DNA from: Platerodrilus igneus
Taxonomy: Eukaryota; Arthropoda; Insecta; Coleoptera; Lycidae
Direction: 5' to 3'
Length of the DNA: 64,000 bases
Assembly: GCA_036346225.1 (NCBI GenBank)
Contig: JARFIW010000170.1
Location: 6,820,501 to 6,884,500, forward strand
This document shows positions 34,136 through 44,214 of this stretch, in pieces (position 1 is the first letter of the stretch; every line of letters begins with the position of its first letter). The position numbers and the translations under genes are program-made. The notes beneath the pieces are model-generated. The model was not told the origin of the DNA. It saw only the letters and a program-made list of their open reading frames with translations, and did not search any database.

Positions 34136-34500
34136 TGCGGCGTGCCACAGGTAAGGCGCCGGACGGCATAACTGGCCAAAATTAAGCAAGCTAAGGAGAG
34201 CACTGCTATACGTGGTTTACGGTACTGAACCATAGCGACGTGCCCTAGGTGCGGCGGCGGGCAGCGTAACTGGTAAGAAATTAGGCAGGCTATGGGGAGC
34301 ACTGCTATACGTGGTTTACTGTGCTAAACTATGGCGACGTGCCCCAGGTACGGCGGCGGGCAGCGTAACTGGTCGAAATTAAGCAGGCTATGGAGAGCAT
34401 TGCTTGCTGAACTATGACGACGTGCCCCAAGTACGACGACGGGCAGCGTAACTGGTCGAAATTAACTAGGGTATGGAGAGCGTTGCTTGCTGAAGTGGTT
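34136..34500. repeat. tandem array 2: about four units of 84-98 bp
   Basis: Starts with units marked GCGTGCCACAGG (34140), CGACGTGCCCTAGG (34238), CGACGTGCCCCAGG (34335) and CGACGTGCCCCAAG (34419). Each contains GGCAGCGTAACTGGTCGAAA and ATTAAGCAGGCTATGG variants. It is unrelated in sequence to array 1, which it directly abuts. Confidence 0.85.
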
Positions 34501-34767
34501 TACAGGCTATGGTGAGCACTGTAGCTGAGTTCTTAGGCTATGGTGAGCTCTAAGTGTACTGAATTCGGCTGTACTGAACTCGCAATCGTATTTATAAGCG
34601 TTCTTCCCCTATGCAGGGTATGTTGAAAAAAGGTTAGTGGAATGGGAATCCAAAAGATTTGCTACTCTTAGGGTAGCACAAAAAATGAGTTGGGAGATCC
34701 CGATTTTCTAGGCCTTTGTTCTATTTTCAGCAAGTGTACTTTGATATAGGGTAACAAGACACTACAG

Positions 34768-34920
34768 GGGTTAGTTAAATCCCTAAAATCTTAATTCCAT
34801 CAGGCAACGAATGAAGGAGATATTCAACGCTAAGAATTTACCACATCACTTAATTAGATCCTCTAAACAATACCAGACTGACAGGTGTTGGTTGTTCCAA
34901 AACGGCAATTGATATTATAC
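34768..34920 (+). repeat. direct repeat C, right copy
   Basis: GGGGTTAGTTAAATCCCTAA through GATATTCAACGCTAAGAATT to GCAATTGATATT, the counterpart of 32637-32785 in the same orientation. Confidence 0.75.
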
Positions 34921-34929
34921 ACAAGATTT

Positions 34930-37670
34930 TCGGCCCTTGCTTTTGGTTTGTCTATGGGCACGATAGCGTTAGGAGTTACATGCGAAGTATCTGGCACCAC
35001 TTAATAAAAGTTTAATGTAATAATTTGTAGAGATAAATATATTTTATGTGAGAGTCTTGTTGCAATATTTTGTGAATTTTATCTGTCGAAGAAATTTTTT
35101 TGATACTGAACTGGATATTTGATCAGACTTTATGCAAATAGAAGAGAATAAGAAATAAAGGATAATGACAGAATTCAAGTGATTAAAGGATGGAATTGGG
35201 GAAAGTGATTTTAAGTGAAGTACAAGAGAGTTATTTGAATAAAGGCCACCATGAAAAGAAAATTTGCGTGTGTATTATAAGTCTAATGTAAATAATTGTA
35301 TATAGTACCTAATTAAAAATAAAAATAGAAAATTTTTCATCAATCCAAAAATATGACGCTCAACGTAACCTTAGCGGGATTGATTTCAAATTTTATATTT
35401 CAATTCAGGGGAAGGAAGAAGAGGTAATATAAAAGTCATTGAGTACCATACCGTGTACATATAACACTCTAAAACCAGAGAAAAATAAAGCAATTTTTGT
35501 CAATATTCTTAACTCCGTAATTGGAAACTCTCTGTATATTACTATAAGTGCAAAAACCCGTGATATTAGCTGCATCTATGTTGTATAATCTAATCGCATT
35601 TCTAATAGGAATAAAGTATGGTACGTAATTTAAAAATCCGTCAAAATCCTTCTCATTAAAAAGTATTTGATACCGTTTAAAATGCATTCTGTTCAATTCA
35701 TAGTAAGATTAAAAATTTCTTTCCATTTCATAACAAGTTTAGAAGTATTTAATGCAAAACATGCAACTCGTGTATTTCATTTTTCTAGATTATTCGAAAA
35801 TTTAGATTCATTCACCAAGTTGCAGAATAACACGAATGGATATTCCAATTATGAGATAAAACGTTTAACAATCCATAAATCAAAGGGTAACGATTGTAAA
35901 ACGCGCAATGACAATCAGTAATCAAGATCACAGATAAGCATCTCGATATTCATTCTTTGAACTGCACCAATTACGAACTATAGTAAGATATTTAACGATG
36001 TAATAAATCAAAGCTACCTGCAATGGAGATAAGATAATGTCCTAACAAAAAATCATTGCGATCTCATTTCCGGGAAAATTGCGTCATCCATATAATTGAG
36101 ATCGTAGAAAAACCAACGAGAAACTTATAGATGGTTCTAGATTATAATGGAGTAAGAAGTTTATACTATATAAACCAATCAAGAAGGCAATCGGGTTCAA
36201 TTATGAATTGTCAATTGTGAATAATTAATTGAATTGAATGAAGTTCAGTGTTTTACTACCGTTTAAAAATATCTGGTACTAAAATGTATTTCAACAATCG
36301 GCGATAAAAGTTGATCTTAATTTGAGTAAGGACTAAAATTTGAAGTAAATAATGAAGTTAGTTTAATTGATGAATGGTAATAAATTTCTGTAAGATTAAT
36401 TTTAATTTAAGGGGAAGAATACGATATGGATTTTGAAATTCAATTGATGGTCATGTAATTGAACGATACCGATATGGATTTAGAGAAAGAAGGTATGAAG
36501 TATAATTGTACGTTTTGGACATGAAGGAGACAATCTTAAGGCATAAGAACAGAAAAGGACAATCAGCATAATCAACGGCAAATCTTTTAAAAGACATTTG
36601 TGCTTATTTTATGTACTTAAGTGGGTTAGATTAGACAAGAATGAAAAATTTCGCCAAATATATTTATCTGCAAGCCTAAATAGGTTTTCGAATTCTTAAT
36701 AAGTCCTTGGTTCCATATGGAAAACAACATACGATCTGTTGTTTCCTAAGGCTAAGTTGCACATTTTGTACTCACAAAAATATAGAAAATAATTCAGGTG
36801 TATTGAAACTTTGCTTAGAAAGTCGTAAATAGCATTCTAATCGTTCAAAGTCCGTGTAAATAATTTATTGTTCACAATATATCTTAAGGTTTTCAAATTG
36901 TTTCATAAACACTGCGCGTGGTCAACAAGTATTTGTTCTGATAAGAATTCCCCCGGTCGAATTGTCTTGATGAGTTGTTTTCTTAATCCGTTCATTTCCA
37001 CGTAATCTTCGAGCCTAGCAAAATTAAGTCGTTGATGGTGAGAATTATTGTTGAAAAATCAAGTGCATTAGTTTATATTCGTTTCAGCGCAAACACTCTC
37101 TAGTCAAGAAATACCATCAAAACAAGAAGACTGGTGTCCCTTAATTTGAAATCAGTCTGGGTTCGTTGCATTTTAGACCTGCAAGCAAACAGCTGGAAAC
37201 AAGCTGGAACCTGGGCACAACCAACGCAAGGGTAGCAGTCGGCGGTCATTGGTTAATAGTGAGTCTACCTTTGCTAAATCTTTAATTGGATTTGTTCAAC
37301 AATCCCCTATTCCACGAATGGTTAAGTTCTTAGCCGCGAAAACCTCCATCGTTTCATTTTGTAAGATCCGTCATTCAATTGTAGTAGTCGCTCTTAATAT
37401 TGTTAATTTTTAATGACCGTATACTTTTTATGAAAGTTGAATTTTTCTTTAAATTTTGTTATATTTGCTGCTCTCACTTACGATAAGCTTTAAAGAGCTT
37501 AAGCTTACTAATACCGAAATTATATTTATAGTAGAATAGTTTGAAATTGTAGTTTTTATTAAATTTGTACGTGACTGTCATATCTGACGATCATTCAAGG
37601 ACTTAACTGAAATGTAAATACTCCCTGTACGTTTGTTGTGGTTAGTTTTGTATTTTTCTTAATCTTTCTT
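34930..37670. other. AT-rich spacer, nothing recognisable
   Basis: No coding similarity. Frames of up to 84 codons near 35.5-35.9 kb overlap on both strands and have AT-driven composition. Confidence 0.5.
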
Positions 37671-37675
37671 GAGTA

Positions 37676-37840
37676 TTAAACCACTCAGAGTTATTAAAAT
37701 AGTCTTTATTAACTTTTCGATCCATGACCTACAATCGTTGTCAAAATAAAAAAAAAATTTTTCTTATTATTTTGACAACGATCCTAGGTCATGGATCGAA
37801 ACGTAAATAAAGATAATTTTAAAAACTCTCAGTGGTTTAA
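37676..37840. repeat. hairpin / MITE-like inverted repeat, about 75-bp arms
   Basis: Left arm TTAAACCACTCAGAGTTATT.. and right arm ..AAAAACTCTCAGTGGTTTAA are about 90% complementary, with a short A/T loop at about 37749-37763. The outer ends are both TTAA, which would fit a piggyBac-type target duplication, but the terminal bases are not a standard piggyBac end. It would also fold as a long RNA hairpin if transcribed. Confidence 0.8.
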
Positions 37841-38531
37841 CTGTCATGTAACGAATTTTGTTCGACTATTTAAAAAAAAACCAAACTCTGCGATATTATT
37901 TATTTGTTAAATATCGTTATTATTTGATGTAAATTATTTATTATGGAATTTCAAGTAATCTTATTCTGGTAATTTTTTCTATATTAAAGAAGTCTGATCA
38001 ACTGATCAATTCTCCAGAATTTATATAGAAAATTTAGAATCATTGAACTATGAAAAGGTTCTCTGTATTTACACTAAAATTATTTAATTCTTTTTGTTTA
38101 ATACCTGCCAGATGCAGTAGTGCCGCCCAACTTTAATTTAAATAGTTTTCCGTTTAACTAAGAAAATTTCAACCCTCCCCCATCTCTAACTTAGTCGTCA
38201 GCAAAACGATTTTTAGTCTTCATCTTTTAGCGTAGAAACTACATTTTTTAGTACACTACTACCGCGTGTCACGTGCAATAATGGTGATTAAACCCGCTTC
38301 AATTATTTAAAACTCATTTCCCTACTGCTGTATCGTAGAGCATTTTTAACCTTGACAGGGTAACCGTATAATTAGCACGCATTCTATGTTTTAAATTTTG
38401 TTACAATATAAGGGCCAGTTAGTATTGAATGAAGGGCAGTATTGATGGAAGCTTCGATGTTGTATACTATTGATGAGATTACATAATATGTTTGTATTTT
38501 ACAGTGCTATGTAACATGTACAGCATTTAGT

Positions 38532-38870
38532 CATCATCATCATTAGGTCTTCAGTCCTAGAACTGGTTAGACGCGTACCATCATTGTTCCCTATTCTGAA
38601 CTAACCTACAGATTTCCCTGAAATATGCACAGTTTGCATCTATAACTGTCTGATCTAGGTCTACATCTACCTCTTTTTTCCTATCTCTGCTTGTAATATA
38701 TCCCATACTATTCCCCAAAAATGCCTTAACGTATTCCGCCCTACTATTTCTCTTTTCCCCCATACTATTTCTGTAACTTATTTGTTATTATCTTTGTCTG
38801 TCCATGCTATCGTCCTCATACATCTGGAGCATTTCAAAAGACTGCTACCGTTTTTGTGTCTGCATTTCAG
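38532..38870 (-). pseudogene. LINE 3' end fragment (endonuclease-reverse transcriptase C-terminus)
   Basis: The minus strand encodes a worn version of the C-terminus of the LINE ORF at 39937-42360: the motif REICRLVQNREQ corresponds to REMCRLAQNRNQ there. It ends in a short (ATG)n tail that abuts ACAGCATTTAGT, one copy of the 12-bp direct repeat described among the findings. It is much more diverged than the neighbouring LINE. Confidence 0.75.
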
Positions 38871-39900
38871 CCAACATTTTTTAACATGTTTCTATTTATA
38901 CAATTGAGAGGATGGTTATTAAAGAAGTGTGCGATTGCATTATTGAAAGGCTTAAGTAGTCGTTTTTTTTTATATTTATTTTGAGGGGGAAAATTCATTA
39001 TGATTTAAGTTACCTCTTTGGTAGATTTTAACATGGTTCTGAGGCGACTCTATGGCGGGTTTACACTTGTCAGATACCAATGTTGTTCTATGAAGATTGT
39101 ATATGGATCTGAGGCGACCCTATGGCGGGTTTACACTTGTCAGATACCAATGTTGTTCTATGAAGATTGTATATGGATCTGAGGCGACCCTATGGCGGGT
39201 TTACACTTGTCAGATACCAATGTTGTTCTATGAAGATTGTATATGGATCTGAGGCGACCCTATGGCGGGTTTACACTTGTCAGATACCAATACTGTTCAA
39301 CGGAGATTGTATATGGTTTTGAGGTAACCTTATTGTGGATTTATACTTGTCAGATACCAATGCTGTTTTACAAGGATTGTTAATATGCTTATTTTTATGT
39401 AATTAGTTATTTTATGTATAAATAGAAATCATGTATGTAGGCTGTATTTCATGTTAATATTGCAATGAAAACCCAGGAAAAACTTGCAATGCTACCTAGA
39501 TATTGTGGGCATTTGATCTTCATTTGTTATTTCTTTTGTTATTTCTTTTAGTAATGGAATCCATTGTTTACTGAAAGTCACGGATTCGTTTGCAACGCAG
39601 TTATTTTTATGTAGGGTTATATAGGCAGCTTCTTTGATTTTGCGTTTTTGGTGGTTTCTTCTTTTCTTCTTTTCTTCTTTTCAGGAGTATGTGTATTCAG
39701 CTCGTTCCCTTTCTATTGTTTTCTAATTTTATACCCTATTTTACCGAGATTCAGTGAAGGAGGTTAAGCAACCTGTGGCTACCAAGATCCCCAACACTTA
39801 GACATTTGCCGAAATAATGGTTTTCTAGTAAATCCTTTCACACACTTAACATTATTCGAGAATATTGCCCAACCAATTCTTGTAGTTACTTATAATAATC
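38871..39900. other. spacer between two LINE 3' ends, holding a 70-bp tandem repeat
   Basis: Contains the 5 x 70-bp array (39041-39390), a short (TTTTCTTC)n tract at about 39655-39685, and otherwise unrecognised sequence. Confidence 0.6.
39041..39390. repeat. tandem repeat, five 70-bp units
   Basis: Units start at 39041, 39111, 39181, 39251 and 39321 (GAGGCGACCCTATGGCGGGT..). Units 2 and 3 are identical, unit 1 differs by one base, units 4 and 5 are progressively diverged. The exact 70-bp period points to recent expansion. Confidence 0.95.
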
Positions 39901-39936
39901 ATCATGTTTACGCACAGTTATCTTTTCGTCATTAGT

Positions 39937-42360
39937 TTATCCATCTTGGGATTGGTTGGATGCGTACCTCCATTGATTTCTATTCTGGGCTAGCCTACAC
40001 ATCTCCCTGAAACCTCTACAGCCTACATCTTTTACTATCTGTGTGCAGCAGTCTAATCTAGGTCTGCCTCTTCTTCTCTTTTTTCCTATCTCTGCTTCTA
40101 AAACATTCCGCACTATTCCCTCATGCCGTAGTATGTGGCCTATCATCCTCTCTCTCCTATTTTTTACCGTTTTCCACATATTTCTTTCTTCCCCTACCAT
40201 TTTTAGTACCTCTTCGTTCTTAACTTTGTCTGTCCATGATATCTTCATCATACGCCTGTAACACCACATTTCAAAGGTTTCTACCTTTTTCTTGTCCGCT
40301 TCTCCTACTGTCCAGGCTTCACAGCCGTACAGTGCTGTGCTCCACACATATGTTTTAAGCAATCCTTTCCTTGTTTCTATGTTTGTGGTCTTTGAGCACA
40401 ATAGTTGCTTTTTCTTGTTAAATGTAGCACGACCTTGTGCTAATCTTTGTTTTATATCTTTTGTGCTTTTCCCATCTTGCGTTATTTGGCTTCCTAGGTA
40501 ACAGAAATCCTTAACCTCTTGTAAGTTCGTGTTAAATACTTGTATTCTTGTTTTTGATTTATTTTCCCCACCTTTGCAAACTAGAACTTTAGTTTTAGTT
40601 TTGTTAATTTTCATACCGTATCTCTCTGTTAGAACCGTTTCCATTTCATTAAGAGTAGCTTCTAACTCTTCCTTGCTAGCCGCTAATACCGCTATATCAT
40701 CTGCAAATCTAAGCATATCAATTTTTTGTCCCTGCATAGTAATTCCAAATGTCTTTCTGCATTTGACAGTATTCATTGCCTCTTCTATGTACAAGTTAAA
40801 AATCAATGGGAATAGGGCACATCCCTGTCTCACCCCTTTCCTAATGTTTACTTCTCTACGTTCCTGCTCTAATTCTATTACTGCTGTTTGCTCTTTGTAT
40901 AAGCTATGTACTATTCGTCTATCCCTATAACTCATTCCAATCCTTTTGAGTATTTCAAACATTTTTTCCAATTTACATTGTCGAATGCTTTTTCCAGATC
41001 TACAAACCCTATATACATGCTTTCCTTTTTCTATTGTTTTCTCCATTATCACTCTCAGAGCTAAAATAGCCTCCCGTGTTCCCCTGTTTCGCCTAAACCC
41101 AAATTGGTCTTCTCCTAGTATTTCTTCAGCTCGTTTTTCCATTCGTCTTTGCACAATTCTAGTTAATATTTTTGACACGTGTGCTGTCAAACTTATTGTT
41201 CGAAAATTTTCACATCTATTCGCGCCTTTCTTTTTTGGTATAGTTACTATGATGCTACGTTTGAAATCTTTAGGTATCTCGCCTGTCTCATACATATAGC
41301 TTACAAGTTGGAAGAGACGTTCTGTTACTGCTTGTCCAGCGGCTTTTAGAGTTTCTGCTTGCACCTTATCTGTACCCGGCGCCTTACCATTTTTCAGACT
41401 CTTTAATGCTAATTCAAACTCGTCTCGAAGTATAGGATATCCCAAGTAATCATTTTCAATGTCAGATTCCTGTTCTAATGCAGTTAGTTCCTCTCCTGCA
41501 TATAAATTCCCTATATATTCTTGCCATCTACTCACTTTCTCTACGTTTTCTATAATGACGTTTCCTTGTGCGTCCCTTATATTTTTGCTATACGGTTTTA
41601 TATCCCTAAAATTCATTCTAATTAATTTGTATGCTTTGTCTGTCTTTCCTATTTCCATCTTAGTTTGTACTTCTTTGCACTTTTCATCAATCGATCGTTC
41701 TTTAGCTTTCCTGCATTTTCGAATAATTTCCCATTTTATGGCTTTGTATCTCCGTTTTCCTGTTTCGTCTGATTTATTTTTGTATTTTCGTCTTTCTTCT
41801 ATTAAATTCACGATATCCTTTGTTATCCATGGTTTCTTATTTTCTTTTTGTGTATACCCCAAAATATCTCTGGCCGCCATGTCTAGGCTGGATTTAATGT
41901 TATTCCATTCTGTTTCTACTTCCTTAGTTTCAGATATTTTCGCGATATCATTCAGCAATTCATTTGACTTTTTTTCGAATCTTACTTGAATATCTTTGTC
42001 TTTTAGTTTCTCTAAGTCCAAGTGCCTTTTTCCGTTCCTCTTTTTCAGATTTTTAAATTTAAGTGCGGCCTTCATAATTACGATGTTGTGGTCAGTATCT
42101 ATATCTGCTTCTGGGTAGCTTCTACAGTCTTTTACTTGATTCCTAAACCGTTGCCTAACAAGAATGTAATCTATTTGATATCGTCCTATATCTCCTGGCA
42201 TCTTCCACGTATATCGTCTTCTAGCATGATGTTGAAATAGTGTGTTTGAGATGATTAAATTGTTCTTGTCGCAAAATTCTACCAGCCTATTTCCCCTGTC
42301 GTTTCTCGTGCCTAAACCAAATAAACCTACTACCGCTCCTTCCCTACCCTCACCTACCAC
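39937..42360 (-). CDS. LINE ORF: endonuclease C-terminal part, reverse transcriptase, C-terminal domain
   Basis: 807 codons open. Residues 1-110 are the second half of the exonuclease-endonuclease-phosphatase domain (RYTWKMPGDIGRYQIDYILV, then DTDHNIV). The reverse transcriptase spans about 300-620: LKNGKAPGTDKV (about 320), IIVTIPKKKG, GFRRNRGTREAI, KGVRQGC and the catalytic FADDIAVLA (about 554). The C-terminal part carries CYLGSQITQDGKS, MIGHILRHEG and GRPRLD..AQNRNQW. The product nicks target DNA and copies the element RNA from the nick. Reverse transcriptase motif A (normally FVDLEKAFD) is read here in the wrong frame: two compensating small gaps at about 40975 and 41025, each in a simple repeat, leave a short scrambled stretch although the ORF stays open. 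Confidence 0.9.
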   Translation of the reverse strand: MVGEGREGAVVGLFGLGTRNDRGNRLVEFCDKNNLIISNTLFQHHARRRYTWKMPGDIGRYQIDYILVRQRFRNQVKDCRSYPEADIDTDHNIVIMKAALKFKNLKKRNGKRHLDLEKLKDKDIQVRFEKKSNELLNDIAKISETKEVETEWNNIKSSLDMAARDILGYTQKENKKPWITKDIVNLIEERRKYKNKSDETGKRRYKAIKWEIIRKCRKAKERSIDEKCKEVQTKMEIGKTDKAYKLIRMNFRDIKPYSKNIRDAQGNVIIENVEKVSRWQEYIGNLYAGEELTALEQESDIENDYLGYPILRDEFELALKSLKNGKAPGTDKVQAETLKAAGQAVTERLFQLVSYMYETGEIPKDFKRSIIVTIPKKKGANRCENFRTISLTAHVSKILTRIVQRRMEKRAEEILGEDQFGFRRNRGTREAILALRVIMEKTIEKGKHVYRVCRSGKSIRQCKLEKMFEILKRIGMSYRDRRIVHSLYKEQTAVIELEQERREVNIRKGVRQGCALFPLIFNLYIEEAMNTVKCRKTFGITMQGQKIDMLRFADDIAVLAASKEELEATLNEMETVLTERYGMKINKTKTKVLVCKGGENKSKTRIQVFNTNLQEVKDFCYLGSQITQDGKSTKDIKQRLAQGRATFNKKKQLLCSKTTNIETRKGLLKTYVWSTALYGCEAWTVGEADKKKVETFEMWCYRRMMKISWTDKVKNEEVLKMVGEERNMWKTVKNRRERMIGHILRHEGIVRNVLEAEIGKKRRRGRPRLDCCTQIVKDVGCRGFREMCRLAQNRNQWRYASNQSQDG

Positions 42361-42382
42361 AGCATTAAAATCCCCGTAATTA

Positions 42383-42800
42383 TTAAATTTTCATGTCCTT
42401 TACGTATCTTAATATGTCTTCGATATCTTTGTAGATGGCTTCTACCTCTTCGTCACTGTAGCTAGAGGTGGGCATGTATACTTGTATTATTACTGTGTTT
42501 ACCGGTTTAGATTCTAATCTAACCATGAGTACTCTTTCGTTCTTTTGTAAGTAATTTTCCACACATTGTACTATATTTTTTCGCATAACTATCCCCACAC
42601 CCAAATTTCCGTCCTCTGCTCCTGTATGAATTACCCTGAAGTCTCCACTCCAAAATCCCCGCTTCTGGCCACCGAACTTCGCTGATCCCTACTATGTCTA
42701 GTGATAACCTATTCATTTCGATTTTTAGGTTCTCTAGCTTACCTACTTGCTTCATACTTCTAACATTCCACGCTCCGACTCGCAGAATGTTCCCGACTCT
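42383..42800 (-). pseudogene. N-terminal half of the LINE endonuclease, frameshifted
   Basis: Upstream continuation of the 807-codon ORF in two further frames: a first piece with WNVRSMKQVGKLENLK and VGISEVRW (endonuclease start; the E of SEVRW is the usual metal ligand), and a second with GVGIVMRKNIVQCVENYL and VYMPTSSYSDEEVEAIY. The frame changes at about 42652 and 42378 both lie in G runs, so the full ORF would be about 950 codons. As assembled, the endonuclease cannot be made as one chain. Confidence 0.85.
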
Positions 42801-42825
42801 TATTTTTAACTTTCCGATCGCATCA

Positions 42826-43203
42826 TCCGAAGTAGTCCCCTCCCGGAGATCCGAATGGGGGACTATTTTAACTCGGAATCTTTTACCCCAGAGAATGCCA
42901 TCATTTTATTATAATTTAGGTACGCTGTGTACTTGGGAGATAATGTGGTGGTTTCCCGTTGCCTTCCACATCGCGGTAGTGTGTCTTAGACTGCCATACC
43001 GACCCATATGGTCTCTGCCAATCTAAGTACCGAAAGAGCCGCTGCCCTCTTTCGGGGACCTGTCTTAGTCTGGTTCCTCACTAACGACCCTACTACTTTG
43101 GTTGGACCTGTAGTTTGGCTCTTTAGCTCATTAGAACACGCAAGCCATTTCACCTGTTCTAGTAATTTAGAACTTCGGCAAGGTGCAGGTCCATTCCAAA
43201 TGG
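42826..43203 (-). other. 5' region of the LINE
   Basis: GC-richer than the flanks and non-coding. The phrases CTCCGGGAGGGGACTACTTC and GTGGAAGGCAACGGGAAACC recur in the second LINE family near 44.3 kb, partly in inverted order. Confidence 0.65.
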
Positions 43204-44210
43204 ACAGCATTTAGTAGTAAAATTATTTAAATACGGTATTAAGAGTGTTATTCGAATCGCTGACGTTAAAGTGTTGATTGATACTCAAACGTGAGTAGAC
43301 TATTTGAAGTATTATCAATGCTCTGAAAATGGAAAATAAATGATTAAAAATAATTAAAACTACCAAAGATAAAGTTTTCTTAATTGGAATAAAGCATATA
43401 TGATTGAAATGGTTTGATGTATGTTATATGAAACAATTTGCATGGGAAGAATTACTCTCTGAAACAATTTTTGAGCATGAATTGGTAATTACGTTCTGGA
43501 AAACGCCTACAACAAGCAGATTTGTAACAGTAGAATAAATATATCTTGTTTAAATTTCTATTGATTATTTATTTAAGTTATATGATGAGATTTTTCTGTG
43601 TGTGTGTGTGTAAAAGTCAATATAATTAAATTTTAAAAGGCTAGCAAAACTTCGATACAGGTTTTAAAAATTATACAAGCTAATAATTGAACTTAGCCGA
43701 TTCAGATACGTTTAAAAACGGTTTTAAAGGGAAGGATATTAAATTACATGAGTTATTAATGTAAATTTTGTACATATTAAGGAAGATTTAATATGTAGTT
43801 TTTTATAAATCATAACCATGAGATTGAGATTTGTCAGATTTAGTGTGTAATCATCCTAGTTTTTATAGAGATATTCTGGAGCCTATTTTTGGTGTATAAG
43901 ATTTGTGTTGAGAAAAAGTAATTTTTCATCGATGTTATATTTAAGATATTGTTCTTATAAGAAAGCTGTTGTGGATGTATTAATTTGTATTTGAAAGATT
44001 CTTCGTAAGAGAATATTTCGTATTATTATAAATCTGAAAAATTATAACAGTGGTTTAATTAATGAAAAAACTAGCAAAAATAATTAGACCATGGGCAATT
44101 TGAAACATTCACCATAGCATTTTTATTAGGGTTATTGGGTTAAATTTCTTAATTTACACTACACTCGTATACATAAATATTTCAGTTCTGAATGCACACA
44201 CACACACACC
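43204..44210 (+). repeat. dispersed repeat B, copy interrupted by the LINE cluster
   Basis: The first 280 bp align with 14246-14520 at moderate identity. The remainder is AT-rich, with small (TG)n and (CA)n runs (43593-43611, 44195-44210) and no gene. Confidence 0.55.
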
Positions 44211-44214
44211 TTAA

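Larger units (their letters stand above)
39905..43203 (-). mobile_element. near full-length non-LTR retrotransposon (LINE, APE-type endonuclease)
   Basis: Minus-strand element with a 5' region (about 42790-43203), an ORF for endonuclease plus reverse transcriptase (about 39937-42800) and a short 3' region. The right end abuts ACAGCATTTAGT (43204-43215), which also occurs at the far side of the LINE cluster (38520-38531). The ORF is of the 'craniofacial development protein 2-like' type often annotated in insects. I do not assign the clade with confidence. Confidence 0.85.

Noticed and set aside
34136..34500. Similarity of the array unit to 5S rRNA (AATTAAGCAGG.. like the AGTTAAGCAGC box)
   Set aside because: Only one short motif matches. 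The rest of the 120-base 5S structure and its other internal promoter boxes are absent.
40043..42240. Plus-strand open frames of 70-176 codons opposite the LINE ORF
   Set aside because: Antisense shadows of the minus-strand reverse transcriptase ORF, with Ser/Phe/Leu-rich composition and no domains.
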